Positions 8,388 through 14,591 of a DNA stretch of 17,610 bases are shown piece after piece. Where the stretch lies: NCBI GenBank assembly GCA_029548585.1, contig JAKPNC010000076.1, forward strand, positions 1 through 17,610. Reading direction: 5' to 3'. The number at the start of each line of letters is the position of its first letter. The first letter of the stretch is position 1. This DNA is from a bacterium (GTDB taxonomy: Bacteria > Ratteibacteria > UBA8468 > B48-G9 > JAFGKM01). Under the pieces are notes generated by a model that was given only the letters and a program-made list of their open reading frames with translations, was not told the origin of the DNA and ran no database searches. Made by a program: the position numbers and the translations under genes.

Positions 8388-10183
8388 TTTATGTATGCAG
8401 CGTTTATATGCGCTTCCTCTATTGTTGTGGCCGTAAGTTCCCTGCTCTTTTCGTAATAATAAAACGACATGTCCCTGCGGCCTCTTTTTAAGAAAAAGAC
8501 CGCCGTTTCAAGGTTGTACTGTTTCTTGGAAGGATAAAGCTCCATGAGCTTGAGGTACATCTTTTCCGCCAGACCGTATTCCCCGGACTGCTCGTACATC
8601 ATCGCCATCTTCCTGTAAACCCCCGGCGAGAGAGGATTCAGGCTGGCGGCCTTCTTGTAATGCATTGCCGCCCTGATGAAATGCATCTTATCCTTCCGGG
8701 CGATGCCTTCGGCGAAATAGACATCCCCTTTCTTCTCGTATGCCTCGAAGTTATCAGGGAAAAGCTTTATGGCCCTGTCTACATGAAAGAGCCTGCCCCC
8801 GGCGGAGGCGGCCTCATACGAAAGGGCGATGTGCCTGGCCGCAAGGGTGTACCTCGCGTAGTTTGAGGCAGTGAGAAAGACTGTAATTATAATAAGGCAA
8901 TTGAGGACTTTTGTCAACCCGGCGCCGGCTTCAATACGCTTCCCGCCCCCCAGGGAGACAGCGGTCCCTCCCGCAAGAAAAAAGAGCGCAGAGACCGCGG
9001 GATTGACAAAATCGAAATCCATAAGGTTGTGCAGGAAGAAGGCAATGAAGGCAAATCCAAGGCCGGGCAAAACGCTTTTTTCCCATCCTTTCCTGAAGAG
9101 GGCCGCCGCGGCCATGAAGAGAAATCCGAAGAGGAGAACGGTCCCGACCGCGCCCGTCTCGGCAAGGGTCTCAAAGAATATGGAATGGGCATGCTTGGCC
9201 TCCATGCTCTTCGGCCGCTTGAACCTCGTGTAACTGTGCATGTAATTGCCCGGCCCTGCTCCCAGAACCGGATTTTCCATGAATATCCTGACAGCCGCCT
9301 GCCAGTAGCCGCCCCTGTCGGCAAGGGAGGATATCTTGGGCGCCCTGCCCGAGGCAAGCCCGCCGATGGAGGCAAGGGAGATGACAAACAGGAAGCCAAG
9401 GATGGCAAGGATTAAACTTTTCCTGTTTTTTATAAGCAGGTACATGAGCATAATGACGGAAATAAAAAGGCATATGAGCAGCCCCCCAAGGGATCCCGTG
9501 AGGAGAAGGTTGAAAAAGGCAAGGGCCGTAACCCCCAGGCAGAAGAACCTGGCAAACCCCCGGTTTTCGGATAAAAACATGAAGAATGATACGGGCAGAA
9601 TGAAAAGCAGAAAGGAGGCATAAACGTTGGGGTAGACGAACGTCGCAAAGATCCTCTTGCTCTCGAGCCTGTCTATGAAAGTCGGGGGAAGGTTCTTCAT
9701 CAGTTCCGGGTTGGAGTGGACCAGCCGCCTGGTCTCTTCCAGCCCCCAGAAATACTGGTATATCCCGTAAAAAGATATGCACAGGGCGCTGAAAAGGAGT
9801 ACCCGGTATAGGATACCGGTCTCCCTCTCCTTAAGATTGCGGGCCAGCAGGGAGAAGAAGCATGCGTAGGCGAGCATCTGGGAATTGAAAAGAATTCCGC
9901 CTGCCGCCTTCACAGGGGAAAAGCCGGAGGATATGACGGAAAAGAGAAAAAAGAGTAGTATGGCCGCCTCCTCCCTCAAAAGGCCTTTGCCGCACCTCTC
10001 CCTGAAAAGCTGCACGGCAAAAAGGGCGAAGAAAAAGATGTTCCACCAGAAATTGAAGACCGGGTAGCTGAGCCCGTCGGCAAAAAACCTCGTAAGAAGG
10101 AAAACCGAAGCGGATACGAGGATGGCAACCCTCCATGCGAAATTATTATCTTTTTCAACGCCCGGTCTTATAGTTTTTTTCAT
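8360..10183 (-). CDS. O-antigen ligase/polymerase-like membrane protein with C-terminal TPR repeats
   Basis: A 607-residue polytopic membrane protein with about ten to twelve hydrophobic segments (roughly 18-440) and a soluble C-terminal tail. It carries the signature blocks of the Wzy/WaaL superfamily: RIFATFVYPNVYASFLLF (177-194), the large external loop with GGYWQAAVRIFMENPVLGAG (291-310), and HAHSIFFETLAETG (331-344) holding the conserved His pair. Residues about 475-600 contain tetratricopeptide-like helices (AIRAAMHYKKAASLNP-type units). Such enzymes join lipid-linked glycans to lipid A, polymerise them, or glycosylate proteins; sequence alone does not separate these. The ATG at 10183 overlaps pyrD by 29 bases; no other Met occurs before about residue 103, after several membrane helices, so this start is likely. 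No other glycan genes are near. Confidence 0.85.
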   Translation of the reverse strand: MKKTIRPGVEKDNNFAWRVAILVSASVFLLTRFFADGLSYPVFNFWWNIFFFALFAVQLFRERCGKGLLREEAAILLFFLFSVISSGFSPVKAAGGILFNSQMLAYACFFSLLARNLKERETGILYRVLLFSALCISFYGIYQYFWGLEETRRLVHSNPELMKNLPPTFIDRLESKRIFATFVYPNVYASFLLFILPVSFFMFLSENRGFARFFCLGVTALAFFNLLLTGSLGGLLICLFISVIMLMYLLIKNRKSLILAILGFLFVISLASIGGLASGRAPKISSLADRGGYWQAAVRIFMENPVLGAGPGNYMHSYTRFKRPKSMEAKHAHSIFFETLAETGAVGTVLLFGFLFMAAAALFRKGWEKSVLPGLGFAFIAFFLHNLMDFDFVNPAVSALFFLAGGTAVSLGGGKRIEAGAGLTKVLNCLIIITVFLTASNYARYTLAARHIALSYEAASAGGRLFHVDRAIKLFPDNFEAYEKKGDVYFAEGIARKDKMHFIRAAMHYKKAASLNPLSPGVYRKMAMMYEQSGEYGLAEKMYLKLMELYPSKKQYNLETAVFFLKRGRRDMSFYYYEKSRELTATTIEEAHINAAYIKWIETQKLR

Positions 10184-11069
10184 TTAACATTCCCGAGATG
10201 TCCGTTACGCGCCTGAAATTGTTTTTGACCATGTAATCTTTAAGCTCTCCGCATATCTCGGAAGTCAGGAAGGGGTTGGAGAAAAAACCGCTTCCCACCC
10301 CCACGGCATACGCACCCGCAAGGATATATTCGAGGGCGTCCCTTCCCTTCTCTATGCCTCCTATGCCTATGATGGGCACCCTCACCTTCCTGTAAACATC
10401 ATAAACGGCTCTCAACCCGACCGGTTTCACCGGAGGACCGGAATAACCTCCTTCAATAATCCTTCTGCCCTCTATATCCACGCAGAGCCCCCTGACGGTA
10501 TTTATCATGCTCAGCCCGTCGGCGCCCCCTTCCTCCGCCGCAATGGCTATTTCCGAAATATCCGTGACGTTCGGGGAAAGCTTGGCTATAACGAAAACCT
10601 GTCCGAACTCCCTTTTCACGTCCCTGAGAAGTTGCCCGGTCAGGCGGGCAGACTGGGATATCATGGGCCTGTCCCGGTGGACGTTGGGGCATGAAAGGTT
10701 TATTTCAACCGTTTCAACCCCCAGCGCTGAAAGGGACTCCATCATGGAAAGGATCTCCCCGGAATCCTGTCCCGATATGCTTACTATCGTCCTTACCCCC
10801 CTGTCCATGAGGCTTGGAATACCGTGTGACACAAAGTCCTTTATGCCCGGGTTCTGCAATCCTATGGAATTGAGCATGCCGCTTCCGGCTTCCCATATCC
10901 TGGGCTGCGGGTTTCCCTGCCGGGGTTCAAGGGTTATGGTCTTGGTGACAACGGCGCCGATGGTCGAATAATCGAGGTACCCCAGATCGGCCTCTCCGTA
11001 GCTGAATATGCCGCTCATCATGATGACGGGCGACTGGAGATCCATCTTTCCGAGCTTCAATCCAAGCAT
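10155..11069 (-). CDS. pyrD: Dihydroorotate dehydrogenase B, catalytic subunit
   Basis: FMN-containing class 1B enzyme oxidising dihydroorotate to orotate in pyrimidine synthesis, passing electrons through PyrK to NAD+. In the 304-residue product the FMN/substrate residues are visible: Lys43 in TKTIT, SIGLQNPG (68-75), the catalytic Cys127 in NLSCPNV, Lys163 in AKLSPN, and the phosphate-binding GIGGI (235-239) and AVGVGSGFF (255-263). A catalytic Cys rather than Ser marks class 1. An ATG at 11084 is also in frame, but it lies within the ribosome binding site GGGAGGA (11082-11076) of the ATG at 11069, so the inner start is chosen. The stop of pyrK and this start share TGATG. Confidence 0.95.
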   Translation of the reverse strand: MLGLKLGKMDLQSPVIMMSGIFSYGEADLGYLDYSTIGAVVTKTITLEPRQGNPQPRIWEAGSGMLNSIGLQNPGIKDFVSHGIPSLMDRGVRTIVSISGQDSGEILSMMESLSALGVETVEINLSCPNVHRDRPMISQSARLTGQLLRDVKREFGQVFVIAKLSPNVTDISEIAIAAEEGGADGLSMINTVRGLCVDIEGRRIIEGGYSGPPVKPVGLRAVYDVYRKVRVPIIGIGGIEKGRDALEYILAGAYAVGVGSGFFSNPFLTSEICGELKDYMVKNNFRRVTDISGMLNEKNYKTGR

Positions 11070-11839
11070 CAGGATTCCTCCCATTCAATGTCGGCGGCAT
11101 CGAAGACGGGTCCGTCCTTGCAGACTCTCCTGTAATCCCACCCGTCCCCCGACCTTATCTTTGTAACACAGCCATAGCAGAGGCCCGTTCCGCATGCCAT
11201 CCTGTTTTCGAGGGTCACGAAGGCCGGCACCCGGTAAGAGGCGGAAAGCCCGGCAACGTTCTTCAGGAGCCCGTGAGGCCCGCCTGCGTATATCACGTCG
11301 GGCAATAATCCATCCCTGAGCATTTTCTCAAAGGGACCGGTGACCAATCCCTTCTCCCCGTAACTGCCGTCCTGTGTCGTGAAAATGAAATCAACCCCCG
11401 GCGGAAGGAGTCTGAACATGATATGCCCGGCTTCCCTGGCGCCGTAAAAGAAGAGCGCCTCCCTGCCTTCGGAGAGAAGCCTCGAAGAGAGAAAAAGGAG
11501 AGGAGCCGCCCCGGTTCCGCCGGCCACAATAAAAGCCTTCTTCCATTCTTCCCTGACCGGAAAAGGCGTCCCGAGCGGGCCGATGACATTCAGTTCGTCG
11601 CCCGGCTCCATGCAGCTCAGAGCCCTGGTGCCTTCACCGGCAACCCTGAAGAGTACCCTTATCTTTTCGGCGTCGCCGCCGGCAATAGAGAAAGGCCTTC
11701 TAAGAAAAAACGGGGGCACCTTGATATGAACAAACTGGCCCGGAAGGGGCATAGTGCTGAAGGAGTTCTCAAGCTCAACAAGGTAATGGCCTGCGGACAG
11801 TTCCGTCAAACCTGTAATTTTAAGATTCCTGGCTTCCAT
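11069..11839 (-). CDS. pyrK: Dihydroorotate dehydrogenase B, electron transfer subunit
   Basis: FAD and [2Fe-2S] subunit that links PyrD to NAD+. Numbering from the ATG at 11839 (256 residues), it has the FAD-binding RRPFS (47-51), the NAD-binding VAGGTGAAPL (105-114) and AGGPHG (185-190), and the canonical PyrK cluster cysteines Cys216, Cys221, Cys224 and Cys240 (CX4CX2CX15C). The frame stays open to an ATG at 11893, but the 18 extra residues are Arg-rich, unlike the family, and are encoded by a GC-rich hairpin. The inner start therefore looks better, although neither has a strong ribosome binding site. It overlaps pyrD by one base. Confidence 0.93.
   Translation of the reverse strand: MEARNLKITGLTELSAGHYLVELENSFSTMPLPGQFVHIKVPPFFLRRPFSIAGGDAEKIRVLFRVAGEGTRALSCMEPGDELNVIGPLGTPFPVREEWKKAFIVAGGTGAAPLLFLSSRLLSEGREALFFYGAREAGHIMFRLLPPGVDFIFTTQDGSYGEKGLVTGPFEKMLRDGLLPDVIYAGGPHGLLKNVAGLSASYRVPAFVTLENRMACGTGLCYGCVTKIRSGDGWDYRRVCKDGPVFDAADIEWEES
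11076..11082 (-). promoter_or_regulatory. Ribosome binding site deciding the pyrD start
   Basis: GGGAGGA on the minus strand, six bases before the ATG at 11069 and within the last codons of pyrK. It overlaps the alternative upstream ATG (11084) and so argues against it. Confidence 0.85.
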
Positions 11840-11859
11840 TTTTAAGGGTCTCAAGAAAC

Positions 11860-11879
11860 GGCAGGCCCCGCGGCCCGCC
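11860..11879 (-). other. GC-rich hairpin in the pyrK leader
   Basis: On the minus strand GGCGGGCC (11879-11872) pairs with GGCCTGCC (11867-11860) around the tetraloop GCGG: eight pairs including one G-U, which keeps pairing in this strand only. It is followed by GTTTCTTG and ends 20 bases before the preferred pyrK ATG. It could be an attenuator or a translational block; if pyrK starts at 11893 it is coding instead. Confidence 0.5.
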
Positions 11880-11908
11880 CTGGAAAAAGACATGGAGCGT
11901 AAATTCCT

Positions 11909-11947
11909 GGTTGGGAAACACCCCTTTGCGGGGGGTGGTTCTCAACC
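11909..11947 (-). other. 5'-terminal stem-loop of the pyrK leader
   Basis: A 39-base hairpin: GGTTG/CAACC outer stem, GAA/TTC middle, CACCCC/GGGGTG inner stem, with two single mismatches and loop CCGCAAA, giving 14 pairs. The first G falls where transcription from the candidate promoter at 11954-11981 should begin. Followed only by AGGAATTT, so it is not a standard terminator. Confidence 0.55.
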
Positions 11948-11953
11948 TGATAT

Positions 11954-11981
11954 ATGATAACATAATGAAGACCTCCGGCAA
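11954..11981 (-). promoter_or_regulatory. Candidate promoter of the pyrK-cmk cluster
   Basis: Minus strand TTGCCG (11981-11976), 16-base spacer, then TATCAT (11959-11954) preceded by TG one base upstream, i.e. an extended -10. It lies in the 151 bases between cutA and the pyrK ATG. Predicted transcription start is near 11947. Confidence 0.5.
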
Positions 11982-11990
11982 AAAGGATCT

Positions 11991-12299
11991 TCAGGTTTCA
12001 TCCTCTATCCACCCGAGGTAACCGGGACTTCCCGCGCATATGGGAAGAGCCGCGATCTCTGGGATTTCATAGGGATGGTTCCTTATTATCTCGCTTTCAA
12101 TCTCCCCGTACAGGGACTTCCTTGTCTTGATGACGCAAAGGTATTCTGAGGCTTTTTCAATCCTGCCCTTCCACCGGTATAAACTCTCCACTGGCATTAC
12201 CTGGACGCACGCGGCAAGGCGCTTTTCAAGGAGAATCCCCGCCAGCCTGCCGGCGTCCTCTTTCTTCTCAAAAGCAGTTGATACCTGTATGAACTCCAT
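11991..12299 (-). CDS. cutA: Divalent-cation tolerance protein CutA
   Basis: Small trimeric protein of the CutA1 family, linked by E. coli genetics to copper tolerance but with an unsettled molecular role. The 102-residue product shows the family pattern: AACVQV (29-34), SLYRWKGRIEKASEYL (39-54), IKTRKSLYGEIE (57-68), NHPYEIPEI (74-82) and YLGWIEDE near the end. An ATG at 12311 is also in frame, but its first bases form the ribosome binding site GGAGGAAAG for the ATG at 12299, which is preferred. It precedes pyrK on the same strand, 151 bases away. A long leader lies upstream. Confidence 0.95.
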   Translation of the reverse strand: MEFIQVSTAFEKKEDAGRLAGILLEKRLAACVQVMPVESLYRWKGRIEKASEYLCVIKTRKSLYGEIESEIIRNHPYEIPEIAALPICAGSPGYLGWIEDET

Positions 12300-12300
12300 T

Positions 12301-12309
12301 CTTTCCTCC
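12301..12309 (-). promoter_or_regulatory. Ribosome binding site of cutA
   Basis: GGAGGAAAG on the minus strand, five bases from GGAGG to the ATG at 12299. It lies two bases after a ten-pair hairpin, so access could depend on that structure. Confidence 0.8.
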
Positions 12310-12311
12310 AT

Positions 12312-12344
12312 GGACCGGAAAGGGTTTTAAAACGTTTCCAGTCC
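12312..12344 (-). other. Hairpin abutting the cutA ribosome binding site
   Basis: Minus-strand GGACTGGAAA (12344-12335) pairs with TTTCCGGTCC (12321-12312): ten pairs with one U-G, around a 13-base AT-rich loop. No T tract follows; the cutA Shine-Dalgarno sequence does. Confidence 0.55.
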
Positions 12345-12411
12345 CTTCCTTAAACGGCAGCCGCGGCCGGAATTTCAGGGATACAAGGAGTATCTGTTTT
12401 GATATGCCGGC

Positions 12412-12449
12412 GGGCATTTATCCCCGTTTTACAATAAGAAAAAATGCCC
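12412..12449 (-). repeat. Inverted repeat in the cutA leader with an alternative partner
   Basis: GGGCATTT (12449-12442) and AAATGCCC (12419-12412) are perfect eight-base complements separated by 22 bases. The second arm can instead pair locally, ATGCC (12417-12413) with GGCAT (12408-12404). The two folds exclude each other. This is part of the 278-base stretch between cutA and the next gene (12300-12577), in which I see no protein gene or known RNA family. Confidence 0.45.
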
Positions 12450-12518
12450 TCCCTTTTTTCATCAGATCCCTGTCTCTTTCCTTGCACAACATTTAAAAGA
12501 GTTCGGTTCGCCTCCATG

Positions 12519-12527
12519 ATTATATCA
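12519..12527 (-). promoter_or_regulatory. Extended -10 promoter, probably of cutA
   Basis: Minus strand TGATATAAT (12527-12519): perfect TATAAT with the TG extended motif. No matching -35 box at 12542-12547 (reads ATCAAG), which an extended -10 can tolerate. Transcription would begin near 12512, giving a leader of about 213 bases before cutA. Confidence 0.55.
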
Positions 12528-12542
12528 CGGCTAACTTTTTTC

Positions 12543-12570
12543 TTGATTTTTAATCGGATAAAAGTAAAAT
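12543..12570 (+). promoter_or_regulatory. Candidate promoter of the ABC importer operon
   Basis: TTGATT (12543-12548), 16-base spacer, TAAAAT (12565-12570). The ATG of the first gene lies at 12578, seven bases after the -10 box, so transcription would start at or next to the start codon. Its -35 box overlies the -35 position of the divergent promoter at 12519-12527. Confidence 0.45.
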
Positions 12571-12577
12571 AAAAGAG

Positions 12578-13543
12578 ATGAAAAAATATATCCTAAAACG
12601 CCTCCTGCAATTCATACCGCTGCTTCTGGGCATGACCTTCATATCTTTCATGATAATCCAGATGGCTCCCGGTGACTATTTTACCCAGTTGTCGATGAAC
12701 CCCGAAATATCTCCCCTGACAATAGAGTCCATGAGAAGGGATTTCGGCCTCGACAAGCCGGCAGTCATCCAGTACCTTTACTGGCTGAAGAACCTTGCAA
12801 GGCTTAACCTCGGACAATCTTTCTCATACCACGTCCCTGTCTCTTTTCTCATAGGACAGAAACTCAGAAACACTCTTTCTCTCTCGATATTCTCGATCTT
12901 TCTCACGTGGGCCGCGGCCATACCCCTGGGCATTTTTTCGGCGGTCAAGGACGGGAGATGGCAGGACAGGACTCTCTCCCTCCTGGCCTACATCGGCATA
13001 TCCATACCGTCCTTCCTCACGGCCATGCTCCTTGTCTTCTTCGCCGCGAGAACCGGGGCATTCCCCGTGGGCGGAACCATCAGCGTTTTCAACATAAGCG
13101 CCACAGGTTGGGAAAAGTTCGCCGACTACATGAAGCACCTCCTTCTGCCAGGCCTGGCCCTTGCCCTTTCGGGGATAGGCTCCCTCTTCAGGCTGATGAA
13201 AAACAATTTTCTTGAAGCCCTCGGCAGTCCTTACATAACTACAGCCCGGGCCAAGGGTCTGGGAGAAGCGCGCATATACTTTCGGCACGCGCTCAGAAAC
13301 GCGGTAAATCCCATGATCACAATATTCGGGTACACCCTCTCTTCCGTTTTAAGCGGGGCGGCGCTCGTCGAGATAGTCACAAACTGGCCGGGGATGGGCA
13401 GGCTTATACTGGACGCGGTGTTATCCCAGGACCTTTACCTGGTCATGGCCTCCCTGCTCATAGGCGGCGCGCTTCTCATACTGGGAAACCTTGCCGCCGA
13501 TATAATGATCGCCGCGGCTGACCCGCGGGTGAGGTTAAGATGA
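12578..13543 (+). CDS. Oligopeptide/dipeptide ABC transporter permease, OppB/DppB type
   Basis: Inner-membrane subunit of a peptide/nickel-type ABC importer. The 321-residue protein begins with the family's usual YILKRLLQFIPLLLGMTFISF helix (4-24), followed by the extracytoplasmic MAPGD (29-33) and FGLDKP (56-61) region and five more membrane segments from about 100 to 312. The cytoplasmic EAA-type coupling loop is at about 219-241 (TARAKGLGEARIYFRHALRN). Length is normal. There is no clear ribosome binding site, only AAAAGAG touching the ATG. The stop overlaps the next permease by four bases (ATGA). The substrate cannot be told from this subunit. Confidence 0.93.
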   Translation: MKKYILKRLLQFIPLLLGMTFISFMIIQMAPGDYFTQLSMNPEISPLTIESMRRDFGLDKPAVIQYLYWLKNLARLNLGQSFSYHVPVSFLIGQKLRNTLSLSIFSIFLTWAAAIPLGIFSAVKDGRWQDRTLSLLAYIGISIPSFLTAMLLVFFAARTGAFPVGGTISVFNISATGWEKFADYMKHLLLPGLALALSGIGSLFRLMKNNFLEALGSPYITTARAKGLGEARIYFRHALRNAVNPMITIFGYTLSSVLSGAALVEIVTNWPGMGRLILDAVLSQDLYLVMASLLIGGALLILGNLAADIMIAAADPRVRLR

Positions 13544-14589
13544 AGACATTTCTTTTAAGGCTGAGGGAAGCAAACAAAATATCTTTTTTCTCCCTGTGGC
13601 TGCTGATCTTCCTTTACGCCATGGCTTTCCTTGCCGATTTCATTGCCCCATATCCGTACGACCTGCAGAACAGGGATTACGCCCTCTGCCCCCCCACGGT
13701 TCCCAGGATGATAAGCGGCGGAAGGATAAGCAGGCCCTTTGTATACGGCATAAAAATCATCAACCCGGCATTCAAACAGTATGCGCCCGACACCCTCGCG
13801 ACACACGACATAGAATTCTTCCGGAAAGGGCCCGAAAGGAAAATTCTCGGCCTCTTCCGGTCATCTACATACCTTTTCGGAGCCGGAAGCGGCAAGATAT
13901 TCCTTTTTGGCACCGACCTCCACGGCAGGGATGTCTTCTCCAGGATTCTGCACGGGGCGCGCGTCTCCCTTTCCATAGGCGTCATAGGGGTCTCCATATC
14001 TTTCGTACTGGGGCTTCTCGTCGGAGGCATCTCAGGTTACTTCGGCGGCAGGACAGACACCATCCTCATGAGGCTGGTGGAGATAATAATGATGTTTCCA
14101 TTCTTCTACCTGATGCTCGCCCTCAGGGCGGCCTTCCCGCCCAACCTCTCGTCTGTCCAGGTTTATCTTCTTATAGTAGTCATACTGAGCCTCATCGGTT
14201 GGGCTTCGCTTGCAAGAATCATACGGGGCATGGTACTCTCCATAAAAGAAGAGGAGTACGTCCTGGCGGCAAGGTCCCTGGGACTGTCAAGCTACAGGAT
14301 CATAACCCGCCACATCCTTCCCAGCACCCTTTCCTACACGACAACCGCCCTGACACTCTCAGTTCCGGGCTACATCCTGGGAGAGTCGGCTCTGAGCCTC
14401 CTTGGACTTGGCATCCAGGAACCGCACGCCAGCTGGGGCAACATGCTCTCGGTGACCATAGGAAACCTCAGGATACTGACGGGGGCTCCCTGGATGCTCA
14501 TCCCGGGCTTTTTCATATTCCTGACAGTAATATCTTTCAATTTTCTCGGAGACGGGATCCGGAAGGTTGCAGATCCCAGGAACTGGTGA
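13540..14589 (+). CDS. Oligopeptide/dipeptide ABC transporter permease, OppC/DppC type, with extracytoplasmic insertion
   Basis: Second permease of the importer. The 349-residue protein has an N-terminal helix (about 15-36), then GTDLHGRDVFSRILHGARVSL (124-144), the five-helix permease core and the EAA loop at about 239-261 (EYVLAARSLGLSSYRIITRHILP). Between the first helix and the GTDLHGRD motif lie about 85 residues (38-123), longer than in E. coli OppC or DppC, including RPFVYGIK (65-72) and YLFGAGSGKIFLFG (111-124). I recall similar insertions in OppC-like permeases of other bacteria. The added segment should face outside and might contact a binding protein or ligand. Translation is probably coupled to the first permease. 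Confidence 0.92.
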   Translation: MKTFLLRLREANKISFFSLWLLIFLYAMAFLADFIAPYPYDLQNRDYALCPPTVPRMISGGRISRPFVYGIKIINPAFKQYAPDTLATHDIEFFRKGPERKILGLFRSSTYLFGAGSGKIFLFGTDLHGRDVFSRILHGARVSLSIGVIGVSISFVLGLLVGGISGYFGGRTDTILMRLVEIIMMFPFFYLMLALRAAFPPNLSSVQVYLLIVVILSLIGWASLARIIRGMVLSIKEEEYVLAARSLGLSSYRIITRHILPSTLSYTTTALTLSVPGYILGESALSLLGLGIQEPHASWGNMLSVTIGNLRILTGAPWMLIPGFFIFLTVISFNFLGDGIRKVADPRNW

Positions 14590-14591
14590 CA

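Noticed and set aside
11840..11893. N-terminal extension of pyrK by 18 residues from the ATG at 11893
   Set aside because: The added residues are Arg/Gly-rich, not seen in the family, and coincide with a GC hairpin; the inner ATG gives a normal PyrK. Not fully excluded.
11909..11947. Rho-independent terminator after cutA
   Set aside because: The stem is followed by only TTT within a further stem and then by CCCAACC, with no T tract, so it looks like a leader structure rather than a terminator.
12349..12516. 55-codon minus-strand frame upstream of cutA starting at an ATG at 12516
   Set aside because: No ribosome binding site, its ATG lies two bases from the -10 box and so upstream of the likely transcript start, and the peptide matches no family.
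13596..14591. Open frame continuing about 330 codons upstream of the OppD-type ATPase
   Set aside because: It overlaps the OppC-type permease in another frame and is low-complexity His/Pro/Arg-rich. The ATPase domain begins at the ATG at 14592.
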